From the NCBI RefSeq assembly GCF_017498525.1, contig NZ_CP071796.1, forward strand, positions 3,162,001 to 3,226,000: a stretch of 64,000 nt of DNA, in the 5' to 3' direction. The notes under the pieces are model-generated. The model was not told the origin of the DNA and did not search any database. It was given only the letters and a program-made list of their open reading frames with translations. The translations under genes and the position numbers were made by a program. Below, one piece after another: positions 17,299-25,282 of this stretch. Position 1 is the stretch's first letter. Each line of letters begins with the position of its first letter. The DNA comes from Ottowia testudinis. Its GTDB lineage: Bacteria > Pseudomonadota > Gammaproteobacteria > Burkholderiales > Burkholderiaceae_C.

Positions 17299-18597
17299 AT
17301 GCCTGATTCCACGCTTTCTTCTTCTCCATCGCCAGTGCGCTACTTCACCAGCGCCATGGCCGGAGCCCCGCAGATCAGCAACAACTGGGGCGATCTGGTG
17401 ACCATGCTGGATGCCTGCCTGGTCAACGGCTTTGCGCTCAAGGCCATCGACAGCCTGACCTTTGCCAACGGTGTGGCCACCGCCAGCATCACCGCAGGTC
17501 ATGCTTATCAAGTGGGACAGATGGTGGAAATCGCTGGCGCCACCCAGCCCGAGTACAACGGGCTGTTTCGGGTGCTTTCTACAACGAACACCAGCTTCAC
17601 TTATGCGGTGACGGGTGCGCCGGTGTCACCAGCAACCAGCAGTGGCGGCAACACCCTCTCAGCCAAAGTGGCCTCACTCGGCTGGGACAAGCCCTTCACC
17701 GCAAGCAACAAGGCCGCCTACCGCAGCAAAAACATCGCCTCCCCACAAAACCTGCTGCTGATCGACAACAGCCTCAAATCGCCCAACTACATCACCGGCT
17801 GGGCCAAGTGGGCCAATGTGGGGATTGCGGAAGAACTGTCGGACATCGACACCATCGTCGGCGCCCAAGCCCCGTTCGATCCCAACAACCCGACCCAAAA
17901 CTGGAAACAGGTGCAACCCAACCAGTGGGGCTGGTACAAGTGGTATCACGCGCGGCAGGGTGGCTATGAAACCTATGGGGACAACGGGGGCGGCAACCGC
18001 AACTGGGTGCTGATCGGCGATGACCGGCTGTTCTACCTTTTTGTGACCAGTGCGGCGGGTTATGGCTGGTATGGCCGCAGCAGCTACTGCTTTGGCGATA
18101 TCAGCAGTTTCAAGCCCGGCGACAACTACGCCACCGTGCTGTGCGCCGATGACAGTTATTGGACCAACAGCAATGGCGGTTATGCCAGTTACCCCGGGCA
18201 ATACAACAGTTATGGGCTGGCTGCTTCATTGGACTGGGCGGGCAAAGTGCTGCTGCGCAACCACACGCAACTGGGCAACCCGGTGCGCTGGGGTGTCACC
18301 TCCCTCAACACCAACAACGGCCAGCAGATTTGCGGGCGTGGGCCGGTTCCGTTTCCGAATGGCGCGGATTACAGCCTGTGGCTGCTGCCCACCTATGTGC
18401 GGCAGGAAGACGGCCACATGCGCGGGATGATGCCGGGCATGTACTGGATGCCGCAGGACAGGCCGTACAGCGACCTAACGGTGGTGGACAACGTGATTGG
18501 CCAGAGCGGCAAGAAGTTTCTGCTGGTGCGCACGCAATATGGCTCGGAAACCGAAGGCGCGCAGATTGCCTTTGACATCACCGGGCCCTGGCGCTGA
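17299..18597 (+). CDS. Phage tail structural protein, unknown
   Basis: A protein of 432 residues in the distal tail block. The N-terminal part (VRYFTSAMAGAPQISNNWGD) resembles the start of several phage structural proteins that bind the preceding tail unit. A small beta domain follows (VATASITAGHAYQVGQMVEI, TQPEYNGLFRVLSTTNTSFT), of the kind used as a carbohydrate or adaptor module. The C-terminal two thirds are rich in Trp, Tyr, Gly and Asn. GAGGACACGCC precedes the ATG (GAGG at 17288-17291). A part of the receptor-contacting tail tip is plausible but is inference. Confidence 0.65.
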   Translation: MPDSTLSSSPSPVRYFTSAMAGAPQISNNWGDLVTMLDACLVNGFALKAIDSLTFANGVATASITAGHAYQVGQMVEIAGATQPEYNGLFRVLSTTNTSFTYAVTGAPVSPATSSGGNTLSAKVASLGWDKPFTASNKAAYRSKNIASPQNLLLIDNSLKSPNYITGWAKWANVGIAEELSDIDTIVGAQAPFDPNNPTQNWKQVQPNQWGWYKWYHARQGGYETYGDNGGGNRNWVLIGDDRLFYLFVTSAAGYGWYGRSSYCFGDISSFKPGDNYATVLCADDSYWTNSNGGYASYPGQYNSYGLAASLDWAGKVLLRNHTQLGNPVRWGVTSLNTNNGQQICGRGPVPFPNGADYSLWLLPTYVRQEDGHMRGMMPGMYWMPQDRPYSDLTVVDNVIGQSGKKFLLVRTQYGSETEGAQIAFDITGPWR

Positions 18598-18620
18598 AAA
18601 CAAAGGATCGGTAATTGGCC

Positions 18621-19718
18621 ATGAGCTACTCCTTCTCGAACACCTTTGAACAGGCACCGCCTGCGGCTTACACCACGCCGCTGGGCAGCATGTCGGCCAG
18701 TTACAACACGGCAGCGCAGGCCATGGATTTGTCCGCACCTAACGGGCAATCGATTCTGCGCTTCAATGAAGCCACCCATGGCGACTTCTGGTTTGAAGCA
18801 GATGTGGAGTTGCTCACTGACCCCGGCAACCGCAAGCACATCGGGCTGTGGTTGACGACCGGCAACGGTGCCGAGGGTTTCCGCTTTGCCCATCTGGATG
18901 GCGGTTGGAGCGTGAGCCGATGGAACAGTGGCTTTGGCGATGGTGCTGGTGTAACCGCTGTGGTGAATGACGGCGTGAAACCACTGGCAGGAGTATCCGA
19001 AGTCACCCCGAGTTTCAATATCGGTGAGCGCCACACCTTGCGTTGCGAAGTCATTACTGGCGCTCTGGATGCCAATGGCGTGCCCTGGAGCCGATTGATG
19101 CAGTTCAAGGTCGATGGAGTGCTGCTGTTTCAGGTCAGCGATGTCAGCTACCGGGGCAAGCTGGTGCCAGGAGTGTTTCTCTACGGCGGCACCGCACGCG
19201 TGCATGGCATCGCGGGCGGCACGCCATCGGGATTGCCAGCGTTTCCAGCCACTGTGGGTGTGAATGCTGATGCCGACCTGGGGCATCTGGTGGGTGGCCC
19301 CACCTCCGTGCTGCCCGATCCGGTAAACGATCCCGCGCAGAACATTCGGGTGCAGCCGCAATTGGAAATGGACCGACTGAACAGCCCTGCCAATGATCTC
19401 TGGAATCGAGTGGGTGGGTATGACTGTTGCTGGCGAGCCATCCCGAGCGCCCAGAAAAACATTCACTTTGGTGGCCCGGGCTTTATCGCGGGCATAGTCA
19501 AAGAAAAAGGATCGCCCGACCAACCACTGGTGCGCCGCGTGCAACTCTATTCAGAAAACACCTTCACGCTGGTGGCGGAAACCTGGTCACAGGCCGATGG
19601 CAGTTACCGTTTCGATTTGCTTGACCCGAATCAGCGTTACAGCGCCATTGGCTGGGATTGGCAGCATCTGTACCGAGCCGTGATTGCCGATAACCTGAAA
19701 CCGCAGGTGACACCATGA
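18621..19718 (+). CDS. Phage tail structural protein, lectin-like beta domain (putative)
   Basis: A protein of 365 residues. The first two thirds read like a jelly-roll/concanavalin-type fold (SYSFSNTFEQAPPAAYTTPL, GDFWFEADVELLTDPGNRKH, EGFRFAHLDGGWSVSRWNSG, LMQFKVDGVLLFQVSDVSYR), often found in carbohydrate-binding tail proteins. The C-terminal third is a second beta domain (VRRVQLYSENTFTLVAETWS, SYRFDLLDPNQRYSAIGWDW) resembling an Ig-like or carboxypeptidase-regulatory-like module. I chose the ATG at 18621; a TTG at 18615 has better spacing from AAGGA (18603-18607). The end overlaps the next gene by 4 bases. Confidence 0.65.
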   Translation: MSYSFSNTFEQAPPAAYTTPLGSMSASYNTAAQAMDLSAPNGQSILRFNEATHGDFWFEADVELLTDPGNRKHIGLWLTTGNGAEGFRFAHLDGGWSVSRWNSGFGDGAGVTAVVNDGVKPLAGVSEVTPSFNIGERHTLRCEVITGALDANGVPWSRLMQFKVDGVLLFQVSDVSYRGKLVPGVFLYGGTARVHGIAGGTPSGLPAFPATVGVNADADLGHLVGGPTSVLPDPVNDPAQNIRVQPQLEMDRLNSPANDLWNRVGGYDCCWRAIPSAQKNIHFGGPGFIAGIVKEKGSPDQPLVRRVQLYSENTFTLVAETWSQADGSYRFDLLDPNQRYSAIGWDWQHLYRAVIADNLKPQVTP

Positions 19719-20110
19719 CAGTTGCCATAACCGTCGAGCACAACGAAGCGCGGTTGCTGGGCACCTTGGGCTTTCTGGATACCGGGCCGAATCCTGCGCG
19801 GCTGCGCATCTATGGCGGCGTGCGCCCAGCCAGTCCGAGCACCACACCCACCAGCGCCATGCTGGTGGAAATCAAACTCACCAAACCTGCGGGCACCATC
19901 GCCAATGGCCTTCTCACGCTCGCTCAGCAGGAAGATGGACTGATCATTGCCACCGGCATCGCCACTTGGGGACGGCTGGTCAATGGTGCTGACGTCACTG
20001 CGCTCGACTTGGATTGCAGTGGTACCGATGGCCAAGGCGACATCAAGCTGGCGAGCACCAATCTGTATCTGGGCGGCGATGCGCGCATGGTGTCGGCGGT
20101 GCTGGGGTAG
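19715..20110 (+). CDS. Small phage tail protein, unknown
   Basis: A protein of 131 residues, beta-rich (AITVEHNEARLLGTLGFLDT, ARLRIYGGVRPAS, AMLVEIKLTKPAGTIANGLL, ATWGRLVNGADVTALDLDCS). The sequence has no recognised motif. Its start overlaps the stop of the preceding gene (ATGA), so both are co-translated and probably form one structural unit. It ends in VSAVLG, after which a 60-base gap leads to the hub-like gene. Confidence 0.6.
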   Translation: MTVAITVEHNEARLLGTLGFLDTGPNPARLRIYGGVRPASPSTTPTSAMLVEIKLTKPAGTIANGLLTLAQQEDGLIIATGIATWGRLVNGADVTALDLDCSGTDGQGDIKLASTNLYLGGDARMVSAVLG

Positions 20111-20170
20111 TGCATGGGGTGACGCATTGGGTCGGGTGAGTTTGACGAGGCGTTCTTGGAGTGAATTGAC

Positions 20171-22195
20171 ATGAGCAGTGGCGGCACCGATGCGACCGAT
20201 CTGCGCTTTGAACTGCCCAGCGTTACGGATGCGGCTCATGCTGATCTGGTGTTCGGTGCCAGCTTTGAAGCGCCACGCAATGTGCTGCATCTGCGAGCGG
20301 TCTTGCCGTTGCCCACGGCGCACATCCACTTCATTCCACCGGCCAAGGTCGCACTACAAGCCACGCTGCCACCGCCCACGGTCAGCACCCTGGTGCTGCG
20401 ACCCAGTGTTCCACTCTTTGTGGGGGGCGAACTCGGGGGCAGTCGGAGTGCGAACCTGCCCGGTGTGGCCTGCATGGGCGAGGTGCGCTATGCCTCGCAC
20501 ACCCAGCGCCCCACGGTCGGTAAAACCACCACGCCCTGGCAGGTGGCCCAGCAGACTGAAAACGGCGCCACACAGGGCCAACAGGACGGGCAGCGTTGCC
20601 CTGTCGGCTGGAGTCCGCCCTGGCAGTGGGCTTCCAGCTTGCAGATTGGCCTTGCCCACGATTTGCCGCCAGTGCTGGTGCCGATGGTTCAACAGCGCAC
20701 ATCTGGCATGCAGCAGGCTTTGCGTTTGCACGATGTGACCAGGTTTGGCCATCAGGATGGGCATGCAATGGTCTTGCTGCGACGGGCCTTGTTCCAGAAC
20801 GCGAGCCGTTTACGCGCCTCGACGCACTTTGCCCATCAGGACGCGGATCGCAGCAAGCGCGCCGGGCGAGTCAATTACTGGCAGTCGGCGCATGGTCTCT
20901 TTCAGCGGCAAGGCAGTGATTTCCAGAGCGCGACGGCCTGGCCTGTGGGTTGGGCCGGGCGGTATCAGGAGGCCATGCGGCCACCGCCGGGCATCTGCAT
21001 CCGGGTAGTTCCACCGCCACCGCAGGTGCAAGCCTGCTACACGCCCTCGGCCCATCTGCTGTTTGATGCGCTGGCCCCGGCCAGCACCCATCTGCTGTTT
21101 GTCTGTGAGCGCAAGTCGGTATTGCCACCTATCGGTGAAACCGTATGGGTACCGATCCGGAAGGTTTATGTTGTGATCAATCAGGTGCGTCTGTATCGCT
21201 GGCCCGACGGAATCGAGGTGCCCGCATTCAACCTTTCGCTGTCGCTGGATGTGGCCTCGTGGTGCTGGGGCTTTGATGCGCAGTTGCCTGAGCGTGCACA
21301 AACCTTGCTGGCACCGGGTGGTTCTTCCGGGCCCGTCGAATTACTTGCCCGTGTCAATGGCAAGGAGTTTCGGCTGCTGGCCGAAGACATCAGCCGTGAG
21401 CGCAGCTTTGGTGAGGCGCGCATTCGGGTGTCGGGACGTGGGCGGCATGCGGTGCTGGCGGCACCGTATGCGCCGGTTATGAGCTTTGGCAATGCGGATG
21501 CCCGCAGCGCCCGGCAGTTGATGGACGATGTGCTCACCCTTAATGGCATCTCCCTGGGTTGGGACATTGACTGGGATCTGGCCGACTGGAACGTGCCTGC
21601 TGGTGTGTTTGCCCATCAGGGCAGCTGGATCGAGGCCTTGAATGCCATTGCCAGCAGCGCAGGCGGCTATTTGCAGCCCCACGCCTCGGACAAACGCTTT
21701 CGGGTGCGACACCGGTTTCCGGTGGCGCCATGGAAGTGGCTGGATGCTGCACAGCCCATCGTTCCTGACTTTGTGTTGCCGGTCGATGTGGTCTCCCGCG
21801 AATCCATTCGCTGGCTGCAAAAACCTGCTTACAACCGGGTGTTTGTTTCGGGTCAGGAGCGCGGCGTGCTCGGGCAGGTGACCCGAGCCGGTTCTGCCGG
21901 GGATGTGCTGGCCCCCATGGTGGTAGACAGCCTGATCACCGATGCTGTGGCGGCACGCCAGAGAGGAATCGCCATCCTGGCCGATACCGGGCAGCAGGTG
22001 GAAGTCAGTCTGCGGATGCCGGTCTTGCAGGAAACCGGAATCATTGAAGCCGGCGCCTTTGTGCAGTACCGCGATGGCGTGATCGATCGGCTGGGTCTGG
22101 TGCGTTCCACGCAGATTGAAGCGGGCTTCCCCGAGGTCTGGCAGACCCTTGGGGTTTGGTCACCTGCATCGGCTTCAACCGTTTCATCACCATAA
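20171..22195 (+). CDS. Putative tail hub / baseplate protein
   Basis: A protein of 674 residues. The N-terminal 310 residues are Pro/His/Gln-rich with repeated segments such as LRAVLPLPTAHIHFIPP and VVPPPPQVQACYTPSAHLLF. From about residue 335 the sequence becomes a hub-type domain: VWVPIRKVYVVINQVRLYRW, VNGKEFRLLAEDISRERSFG, ARIRVSGRGRHAVLAAPY, the helical SARQLMDDVLTLNGISLGWD, then AGGYLQPHASDKRFRVRHRF and TGIIEAGAFVQYRDGV. This order (two beta domains around a helical insert that looks like an integrated time-course of a gp27/gpD-type hub) is what siphophage hubs show. The assignment rests on fold-like pattern and on position before the small OB-like protein. The N-terminal part is unexplained. 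Confidence 0.6.
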   Translation: MSSGGTDATDLRFELPSVTDAAHADLVFGASFEAPRNVLHLRAVLPLPTAHIHFIPPAKVALQATLPPPTVSTLVLRPSVPLFVGGELGGSRSANLPGVACMGEVRYASHTQRPTVGKTTTPWQVAQQTENGATQGQQDGQRCPVGWSPPWQWASSLQIGLAHDLPPVLVPMVQQRTSGMQQALRLHDVTRFGHQDGHAMVLLRRALFQNASRLRASTHFAHQDADRSKRAGRVNYWQSAHGLFQRQGSDFQSATAWPVGWAGRYQEAMRPPPGICIRVVPPPPQVQACYTPSAHLLFDALAPASTHLLFVCERKSVLPPIGETVWVPIRKVYVVINQVRLYRWPDGIEVPAFNLSLSLDVASWCWGFDAQLPERAQTLLAPGGSSGPVELLARVNGKEFRLLAEDISRERSFGEARIRVSGRGRHAVLAAPYAPVMSFGNADARSARQLMDDVLTLNGISLGWDIDWDLADWNVPAGVFAHQGSWIEALNAIASSAGGYLQPHASDKRFRVRHRFPVAPWKWLDAAQPIVPDFVLPVDVVSRESIRWLQKPAYNRVFVSGQERGVLGQVTRAGSAGDVLAPMVVDSLITDAVAARQRGIAILADTGQQVEVSLRMPVLQETGIIEAGAFVQYRDGVIDRLGLVRSTQIEAGFPEVWQTLGVWSPASASTVSSP

Positions 22196-22205
22196 AGGGA
22201 GAAAC

Positions 22206-22427
22206 ATGCACAACCTGTATGAGCAGTTTCTGCGACTGATGCCGGAGCCGCCACTGCAAGCCGGCGTGGTGGTGGATGTGGGCTCCGGCGTGGCCATCGT
22301 GCAATTGCCCGGTGGTGGGCGCATCAAGGCGCGGGGTCAGGCCGCTGTGGGCCAGACCGTGTTTGTGCGCGATGACGCCATTGAAGGGGTAGCACCCAGC
22401 TTGCCCATGGAAGTCATCGAGATTTAA
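22206..22427 (+). CDS. Small OB-like tail-tip protein (putative)
   Basis: A protein of 73 residues whose core (QAGVVVDVGSGVAIVQLPGG, GRIKARGQAAVGQTVFVRDD) looks like a five-strand OB or KOW barrel. Such barrels form the N-terminus of spike and hub partners in phage tails. The ATG at 22206 has AAGGGAG 5-11 bases upstream (22195-22201). It is the last tail gene and is followed by a strong terminator. Confidence 0.6.
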   Translation: MHNLYEQFLRLMPEPPLQAGVVVDVGSGVAIVQLPGGGRIKARGQAAVGQTVFVRDDAIEGVAPSLPMEVIEI

Positions 22428-22452
22428 ACCACCACTGTATCCATTCCCACCG

Positions 22453-22496
22453 ACCCGCTGCGATGCGTTTGCATCCAGCGGGTTTTGTTTTTCTTG
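22453..22496 (+). terminator. Intrinsic terminator at the end of the tail operon
   Basis: ACCCGCTG at 22453-22460 pairs with CAGCGGGT at 22476-22483, with an inner stem GATGC / GCATC around GTTT, and is followed by TTTGTTTTTC. The two stems are separated by one unpaired C. It separates the tail genes from the lysis cassette, which must therefore be reached by antitermination or by its own promoter. Confidence 0.85.
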
Positions 22497-22528
22497 TTCG
22501 TTTGTTTTAAAGAAAGAGAGGTTGATCT

Positions 22529-22828
22529 ATGTCTGGAACATCTGTTGTTCATCATGAAGAAGACGCCGTGGCCTTGCCACGCGAAGAGTTTGAAGCCCTG
22601 CTGGATGTAGCCGCTGAACGTGGTGCCAAGCAGTGCCTGGCCAACCTCGGCCTGGAAAACGGTCATGCCGCGCGCGATATCCGTGAATTGCGCGACCTGT
22701 TGGAAGCCTGGCGTGACGCGCGTCGCACTGCGTGGCAGACCGCGGTGAAGGTGGTGACCACCGGCATTCTGGCTGCGCTGCTAGTCGGTGCAGCCATCAA
22801 GCTCAAGCTGATGGGAGGCGCGCAATGA
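22529..22828 (+). CDS. Small membrane protein of the lysis cassette
   Basis: A protein of 99 residues. The N-terminal 65 residues are charged and helical (LPREEFEALLDVAAERGAKQ, ARDIRELRDLLEAWRDARRT), and one membrane segment lies near the C-terminus (AVKVVTTGILAALLVGAAIK). Proteins of this layout resemble the DUF6127-like group found before holins in many proteobacterial prophages. It could be a holin accessory or an antiholin; nothing in the sequence decides. GAGAGG at 22516-22521 serves as ribosome site. The end overlaps the next gene by 4 bases (ATGA). Confidence 0.65.
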   Translation: MSGTSVVHHEEDAVALPREEFEALLDVAAERGAKQCLANLGLENGHAARDIRELRDLLEAWRDARRTAWQTAVKVVTTGILAALLVGAAIKLKLMGGAQ

Positions 22829-23046
22829 AACCCAAGCTCTGCCTGCTCGACGACTGGCGGCGCGTGCTGCGTCGTGCCTGGAGCATCCGCTTCTCGCTGC
22901 TGGCGGCGGCCTTCACGGCGGCGGAAGTGGTGGTACCGCTATTTGGTGACGTTCTGCCGAGTGGTGTGTTTGTGCTGCTGGCCTTCGCCGCCAGCATCGG
23001 CGCGACCGTGGCCCGCATCGTGGCGCAGCCGGAGATGCACCGATGA
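22825..23046 (+). CDS. Putative holin
   Basis: A protein of 73 residues with a basic N-terminus (LLDDWRRVLRRAWSIR) followed by two hydrophobic segments (FSLLAAAFTAAEVVVPLFGD and GVFVLLAFAASIGATVARIV) and a short tail. Two membrane segments and position directly before the endolysin fit a class II holin, which controls the timing of lysis. The start overlaps the preceding gene (ATGA), the end overlaps the endolysin gene, and GGGAGG at 22812-22817 is the ribosome site. The role is inferred from topology and context. Confidence 0.7.
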   Translation: MKPKLCLLDDWRRVLRRAWSIRFSLLAAAFTAAEVVVPLFGDVLPSGVFVLLAFAASIGATVARIVAQPEMHR

Positions 23047-23543
23047 TCCGGCCGCCGCAAAGACGCACCGTGGCTGCGCTGACGCTGTCCGCCACCGCCC
23101 TGGTCGGCATCGTGCTGCACGAGGGCTACACCGACCGCGCGGTGATCCCGGTCAAGGGCGATGTGCCGACCATCGGCTTCGGCACCACGACTGACGTGAA
23201 GCTGGGCGACACCACCACGCCGCCGAAGGCGCTGGCCCGCGCGCTCACGGATGTGCAGCAGTTCGAGGGCGCATTGAAAACGTGCGTGACCGTGCCGCTG
23301 GCCCAGCACGAGTACGACGCGCTGGTCAGCTTCTCCTACAACGTCGGCAGCCGCGCGTTCTGCCAGTCCACGTTGGTGAGGAGACTCAACGCCGAGGACT
23401 ACGCCGGAGCCTGTGCCGAGCTGCTGCGCTGGCGCTTCTTCCAGGGCAAGGACTGCGCGCTGCCTGCCAATGCGCGCCTGTGCGGCGGGTTGACCACACG
23501 GCGCGAGGCCGAGTACCGCCAGTGCATCGGGGAAGCGCCATGA
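23043..23543 (+). CDS. Endolysin, GH24-like lysozyme with N-terminal hydrophobic segment
   Basis: A protein of 166 residues that should cleave the glycan of peptidoglycan. Residues ~9-25 (TVAALTLSATALVGIVL) form a weakly hydrophobic Ala/Leu/Val stretch after a basic start and directly before the catalytic Glu27 (LHEGY), which is the layout of signal-anchor-release endolysins. The fold-defining motifs GDVPTIGFGTT and YDALVSFSYNVGSRAFCQST are present. The textbook spacing E-x8-D-x5-T is not: position 36 is Pro, and Asp40 and Thr43 lie further on. The gene overlaps both neighbours by 4 bases. Confidence 0.88.
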   Translation: MIRPPQRRTVAALTLSATALVGIVLHEGYTDRAVIPVKGDVPTIGFGTTTDVKLGDTTTPPKALARALTDVQQFEGALKTCVTVPLAQHEYDALVSFSYNVGSRAFCQSTLVRRLNAEDYAGACAELLRWRFFQGKDCALPANARLCGGLTTRREAEYRQCIGEAP

Positions 23544-24040
23544 ACTTGATTCCGTGGCCGTACCGCTGGCTGGCCCTCGTCCTGCTCGCCGCTGCACTGA
23601 TCGGCTTCGGCTGGATCAAGGGCGCGGGCCACGTTCAGGCCCAGTGGGACGCTGCCGTCCAGAAGCAGAGCCTGCAGATCGCTGCCATCCGTGAGCGGCA
23701 GGCGCAGGCCACCGTCAAGGTCGTCACCCAGTACGTCGACCGCGTCCGCCTCATGAGAGAGAAGGGCGACACCATCATCAAGGAGGTTCCCGTCTATGTC
23801 CCCGTTCAAGCCGATGCTGCTTGCACTATCAACCGTGGTTTTGTGCGCCTGCACGACGCTGCCGCCGCCGGTGACCTGCCCGAGCCTGCCCGAGATGCTG
23901 ATGCGGCCTCCACAGGCCTTGCGCTCTCTGCCGTCGCCGGAACCGTTGCCGCCAACTACCAGACCTGCCACGAGAACGCCGAGCAACTGAGGGCGCTGCA
24001 GACATGGGTCAGGGCTATGGCGCCTACCGCCAAAGAGTGA
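23540..24040 (+). CDS. Rz-like inner-membrane spanin (i-spanin)
   Basis: A protein of 166 residues. A single N-terminal membrane anchor (residues ~10-25, WLALVLLAAALIGFGW) is followed by a long charged helix or coiled coil (residues ~33-85, VQAQWDAAVQKQSLQIAAIR) in the periplasm. With Rz1 it spans the periplasm and fuses the two membranes in the final step of lysis. The ATG overlaps the endolysin stop (ATGA). Rz1 lies wholly inside this gene in the +1 frame. Confidence 0.85.
   Translation: MNLIPWPYRWLALVLLAAALIGFGWIKGAGHVQAQWDAAVQKQSLQIAAIRERQAQATVKVVTQYVDRVRLMREKGDTIIKEVPVYVPVQADAACTINRGFVRLHDAAAAGDLPEPARDADAASTGLALSAVAGTVAANYQTCHENAEQLRALQTWVRAMAPTAKE
23796..23990 (+). CDS. Rz1-like outer-membrane lipoprotein spanin, embedded in Rz
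   Basis: A peptide of 64 residues in the +1 frame of Rz. It has a signal peptide ending in the lipobox LCAC (Cys19 lipidated) and a short, very Pro-rich mature part (TTLPPPVTCPSLPEMLM, SPEPLPPTTRP), the hallmark of Rz1. AAGGAGG at 23780-23786, nine bases before the ATG, is one of the strongest ribosome sites in the window even though it lies inside another coding sequence. Complete embedding in Rz is the lambda arrangement. Confidence 0.88.
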   Translation: MSPFKPMLLALSTVVLCACTTLPPPVTCPSLPEMLMRPPQALRSLPSPEPLPPTTRPATRTPSN

Positions 24041-24079
24041 CTGGACACCCAACAACACCTACAAATTCACAAGGAACGA

Positions 24080-24136
24080 AGCCCCCGATCTTGCTGCTGT
24101 GCCTGTTGGCGCGGTGGTGAGGTCGGGGGCTTTTTT
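24080..24136 (+). terminator. Intrinsic terminator after the lysis cassette
   Basis: AGCCCCCGA (24080-24088) pairs with TCGGGGGCT (24123-24131), with a GC-rich 34-base interior that can fold further, and is followed by TTTTTT. It ends late transcription before the leftward gene that follows. Confidence 0.8.
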
Positions 24137-24170
24137 GCGTTTGTGGTTCAGCAGGGCAGCATGTCTTGGT

Positions 24171-24728
24171 TTACATGACAACTTCGAGAGAAGGCAGCTT
24201 CAACAAGCGCAGGGCTGCCGTGGCATCCGGATTGCCCTTGTCTGCCAGTTCTTCCAGGCCATGGCGGGCCAATTCTGAATGGGTGATGTCATCCACAAAT
24301 TCCGGACGTGTTTCGTCGTGTTCCTCATCATCCAGTAGGTGCTCATCGCCTGGATGCTGGCTCTGCTCTGCATGCAGACTGCCTGGCATTTTTACAGAGC
24401 GAATCACACCGACCAGATCACGGATGCGCATGGCGAATATGCCTTCGTATTCAAGATGGTTGGCTAATGCAACGCTGGTGACCGAGGTTTGAGCCTCGTC
24501 GTAGCCCAGTTGTACACAGCGATGGGTGATCTTGCTGGTGGTTAATTCTGGCGGTGGTTCGCCGATGTCCAGCAAGACATACCCACTGGTCAAGCCTGCC
24601 CAGGTGTTGCAGCCGCAAGCGGCGGCCAGTAGTTCTCGCAGGTGGGATTTACCCAAGCGCAGTCCAGTACGCTCAAGCATCTTCTGCTGCATGGCATGCA
24701 GCAGTTCTTTGTGTGTGCGGGGTCTCAT
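24171..24728 (-). CDS. Unknown prophage gene on the opposite strand
   Basis: A protein of 185 residues, mostly helical at the start (THKELLHAMQQKMLERTGLR, then LGKSHLRELLAAACGCNTWA) with a conserved-looking AGLTSGYVLLD segment, and an acidic C-terminal third (DDEEHDETRPEFVDDITHSE; ADKGNPDATAALRLLKLPSL). I recognise no family. I chose the ATG at 24728 because AAGGAG lies 11 bases upstream; the frame is open to 24920. It runs against the late genes and is isolated by the lysis terminator, as expected for a gene active in the lysogen. An antirepressor, immunity or conversion function is possible, but nothing in the sequence decides. Confidence 0.6.
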   Translation of the reverse strand: MRPRTHKELLHAMQQKMLERTGLRLGKSHLRELLAAACGCNTWAGLTSGYVLLDIGEPPPELTTSKITHRCVQLGYDEAQTSVTSVALANHLEYEGIFAMRIRDLVGVIRSVKMPGSLHAEQSQHPGDEHLLDDEEHDETRPEFVDDITHSELARHGLEELADKGNPDATAALRLLKLPSLEVVM

Positions 24729-25036
24729 GATCCGTCGCGCTCCTTGTTCAAAGCCGCCTGACAGTCGGTGGAGCATACGTTTAAATCCGACCTGAGCGGC
24801 ATGCAAAGGAAACGGTGGATGTTCAGTTCGCCACAGAAACAGCGAACCATGCCTTGTTTTACGCGTATGCAGGTAGGGCGGGCGCCATGTGCGCATTGTA
24901 GGGTGATTACAAGTTTTCAAGATGCTTCAGTCATCCAGGCTAGCAATCCTCCGCAGCCCTTGTCAATTTCCCGATGGCATTCATTGCTTGGGCCTTGCAG
25001 ACTTCATCGCATGATTTTGATGAAGAACTGCACCCC
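24729..25036. other. 308-base gap between divergent prophage genes
   Basis: The gap holds the upstream part of the leftward unknown gene and the control region of the recombinase operon. On the minus strand TTGAAA and TACAAT (24900-24895) lie 14 bases apart, a poor promoter match. On the plus strand I see no clear promoter. The sequence from 24880 to 24980 is AT-richer than its surroundings. No RNA gene or repeat is apparent. Confidence 0.4.
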
Positions 25037-25282
25037 ATGAAACATCTACAACTACTTGACCCGGTCTGCATGACCGGCGAGGCGCGCGTCGCCGAAATCG
25101 CCTCTCTCCTTGCACAAGCGCTGCTGCGCATGCGCATTCCTGCAACCCATTCGCAACTTCCTGCAAAAGAACCACAAAACTCCCTTGGCTTGTGCCCGCC
25201 AAAGAGCGTTCATTCAAAACCCGCATCCCGAGTCCGCAACGCCGTCCGTCAAGCGTTGCTGGCCAAAACCCAAGGAGTTTGA
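25037..25282 (+). CDS. Small protein at the head of the recombinase operon, unknown
   Basis: A protein of 81 residues. The first 40 look helical (LQLLDPVCMTGEARVAEIAS, LLAQALLRMRI), the rest is basic and Pro/Ser-rich, ending in NAVRQALLAKTQGV. It has no known motif. The ATG at 25037 is the first in a plausible protein-like stretch; an earlier ATG in the frame (24974) gives unlikely residues. The stop is immediately followed by the start of the DUF2924 gene, whose ribosome site AAGGAG lies inside this gene, so the two are coupled. Small partners like this accompany DUF2924-recombinase pairs in other prophages. Confidence 0.6.
   Translation: MKHLQLLDPVCMTGEARVAEIASLLAQALLRMRIPATHSQLPAKEPQNSLGLCPPKSVHSKPASRVRNAVRQALLAKTQGV

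Noticed and set aside
24974-25036. Longer start of the small recombinase-operon gene
   Set aside because: The extra residues do not look protein-like and there is no ribosome site.
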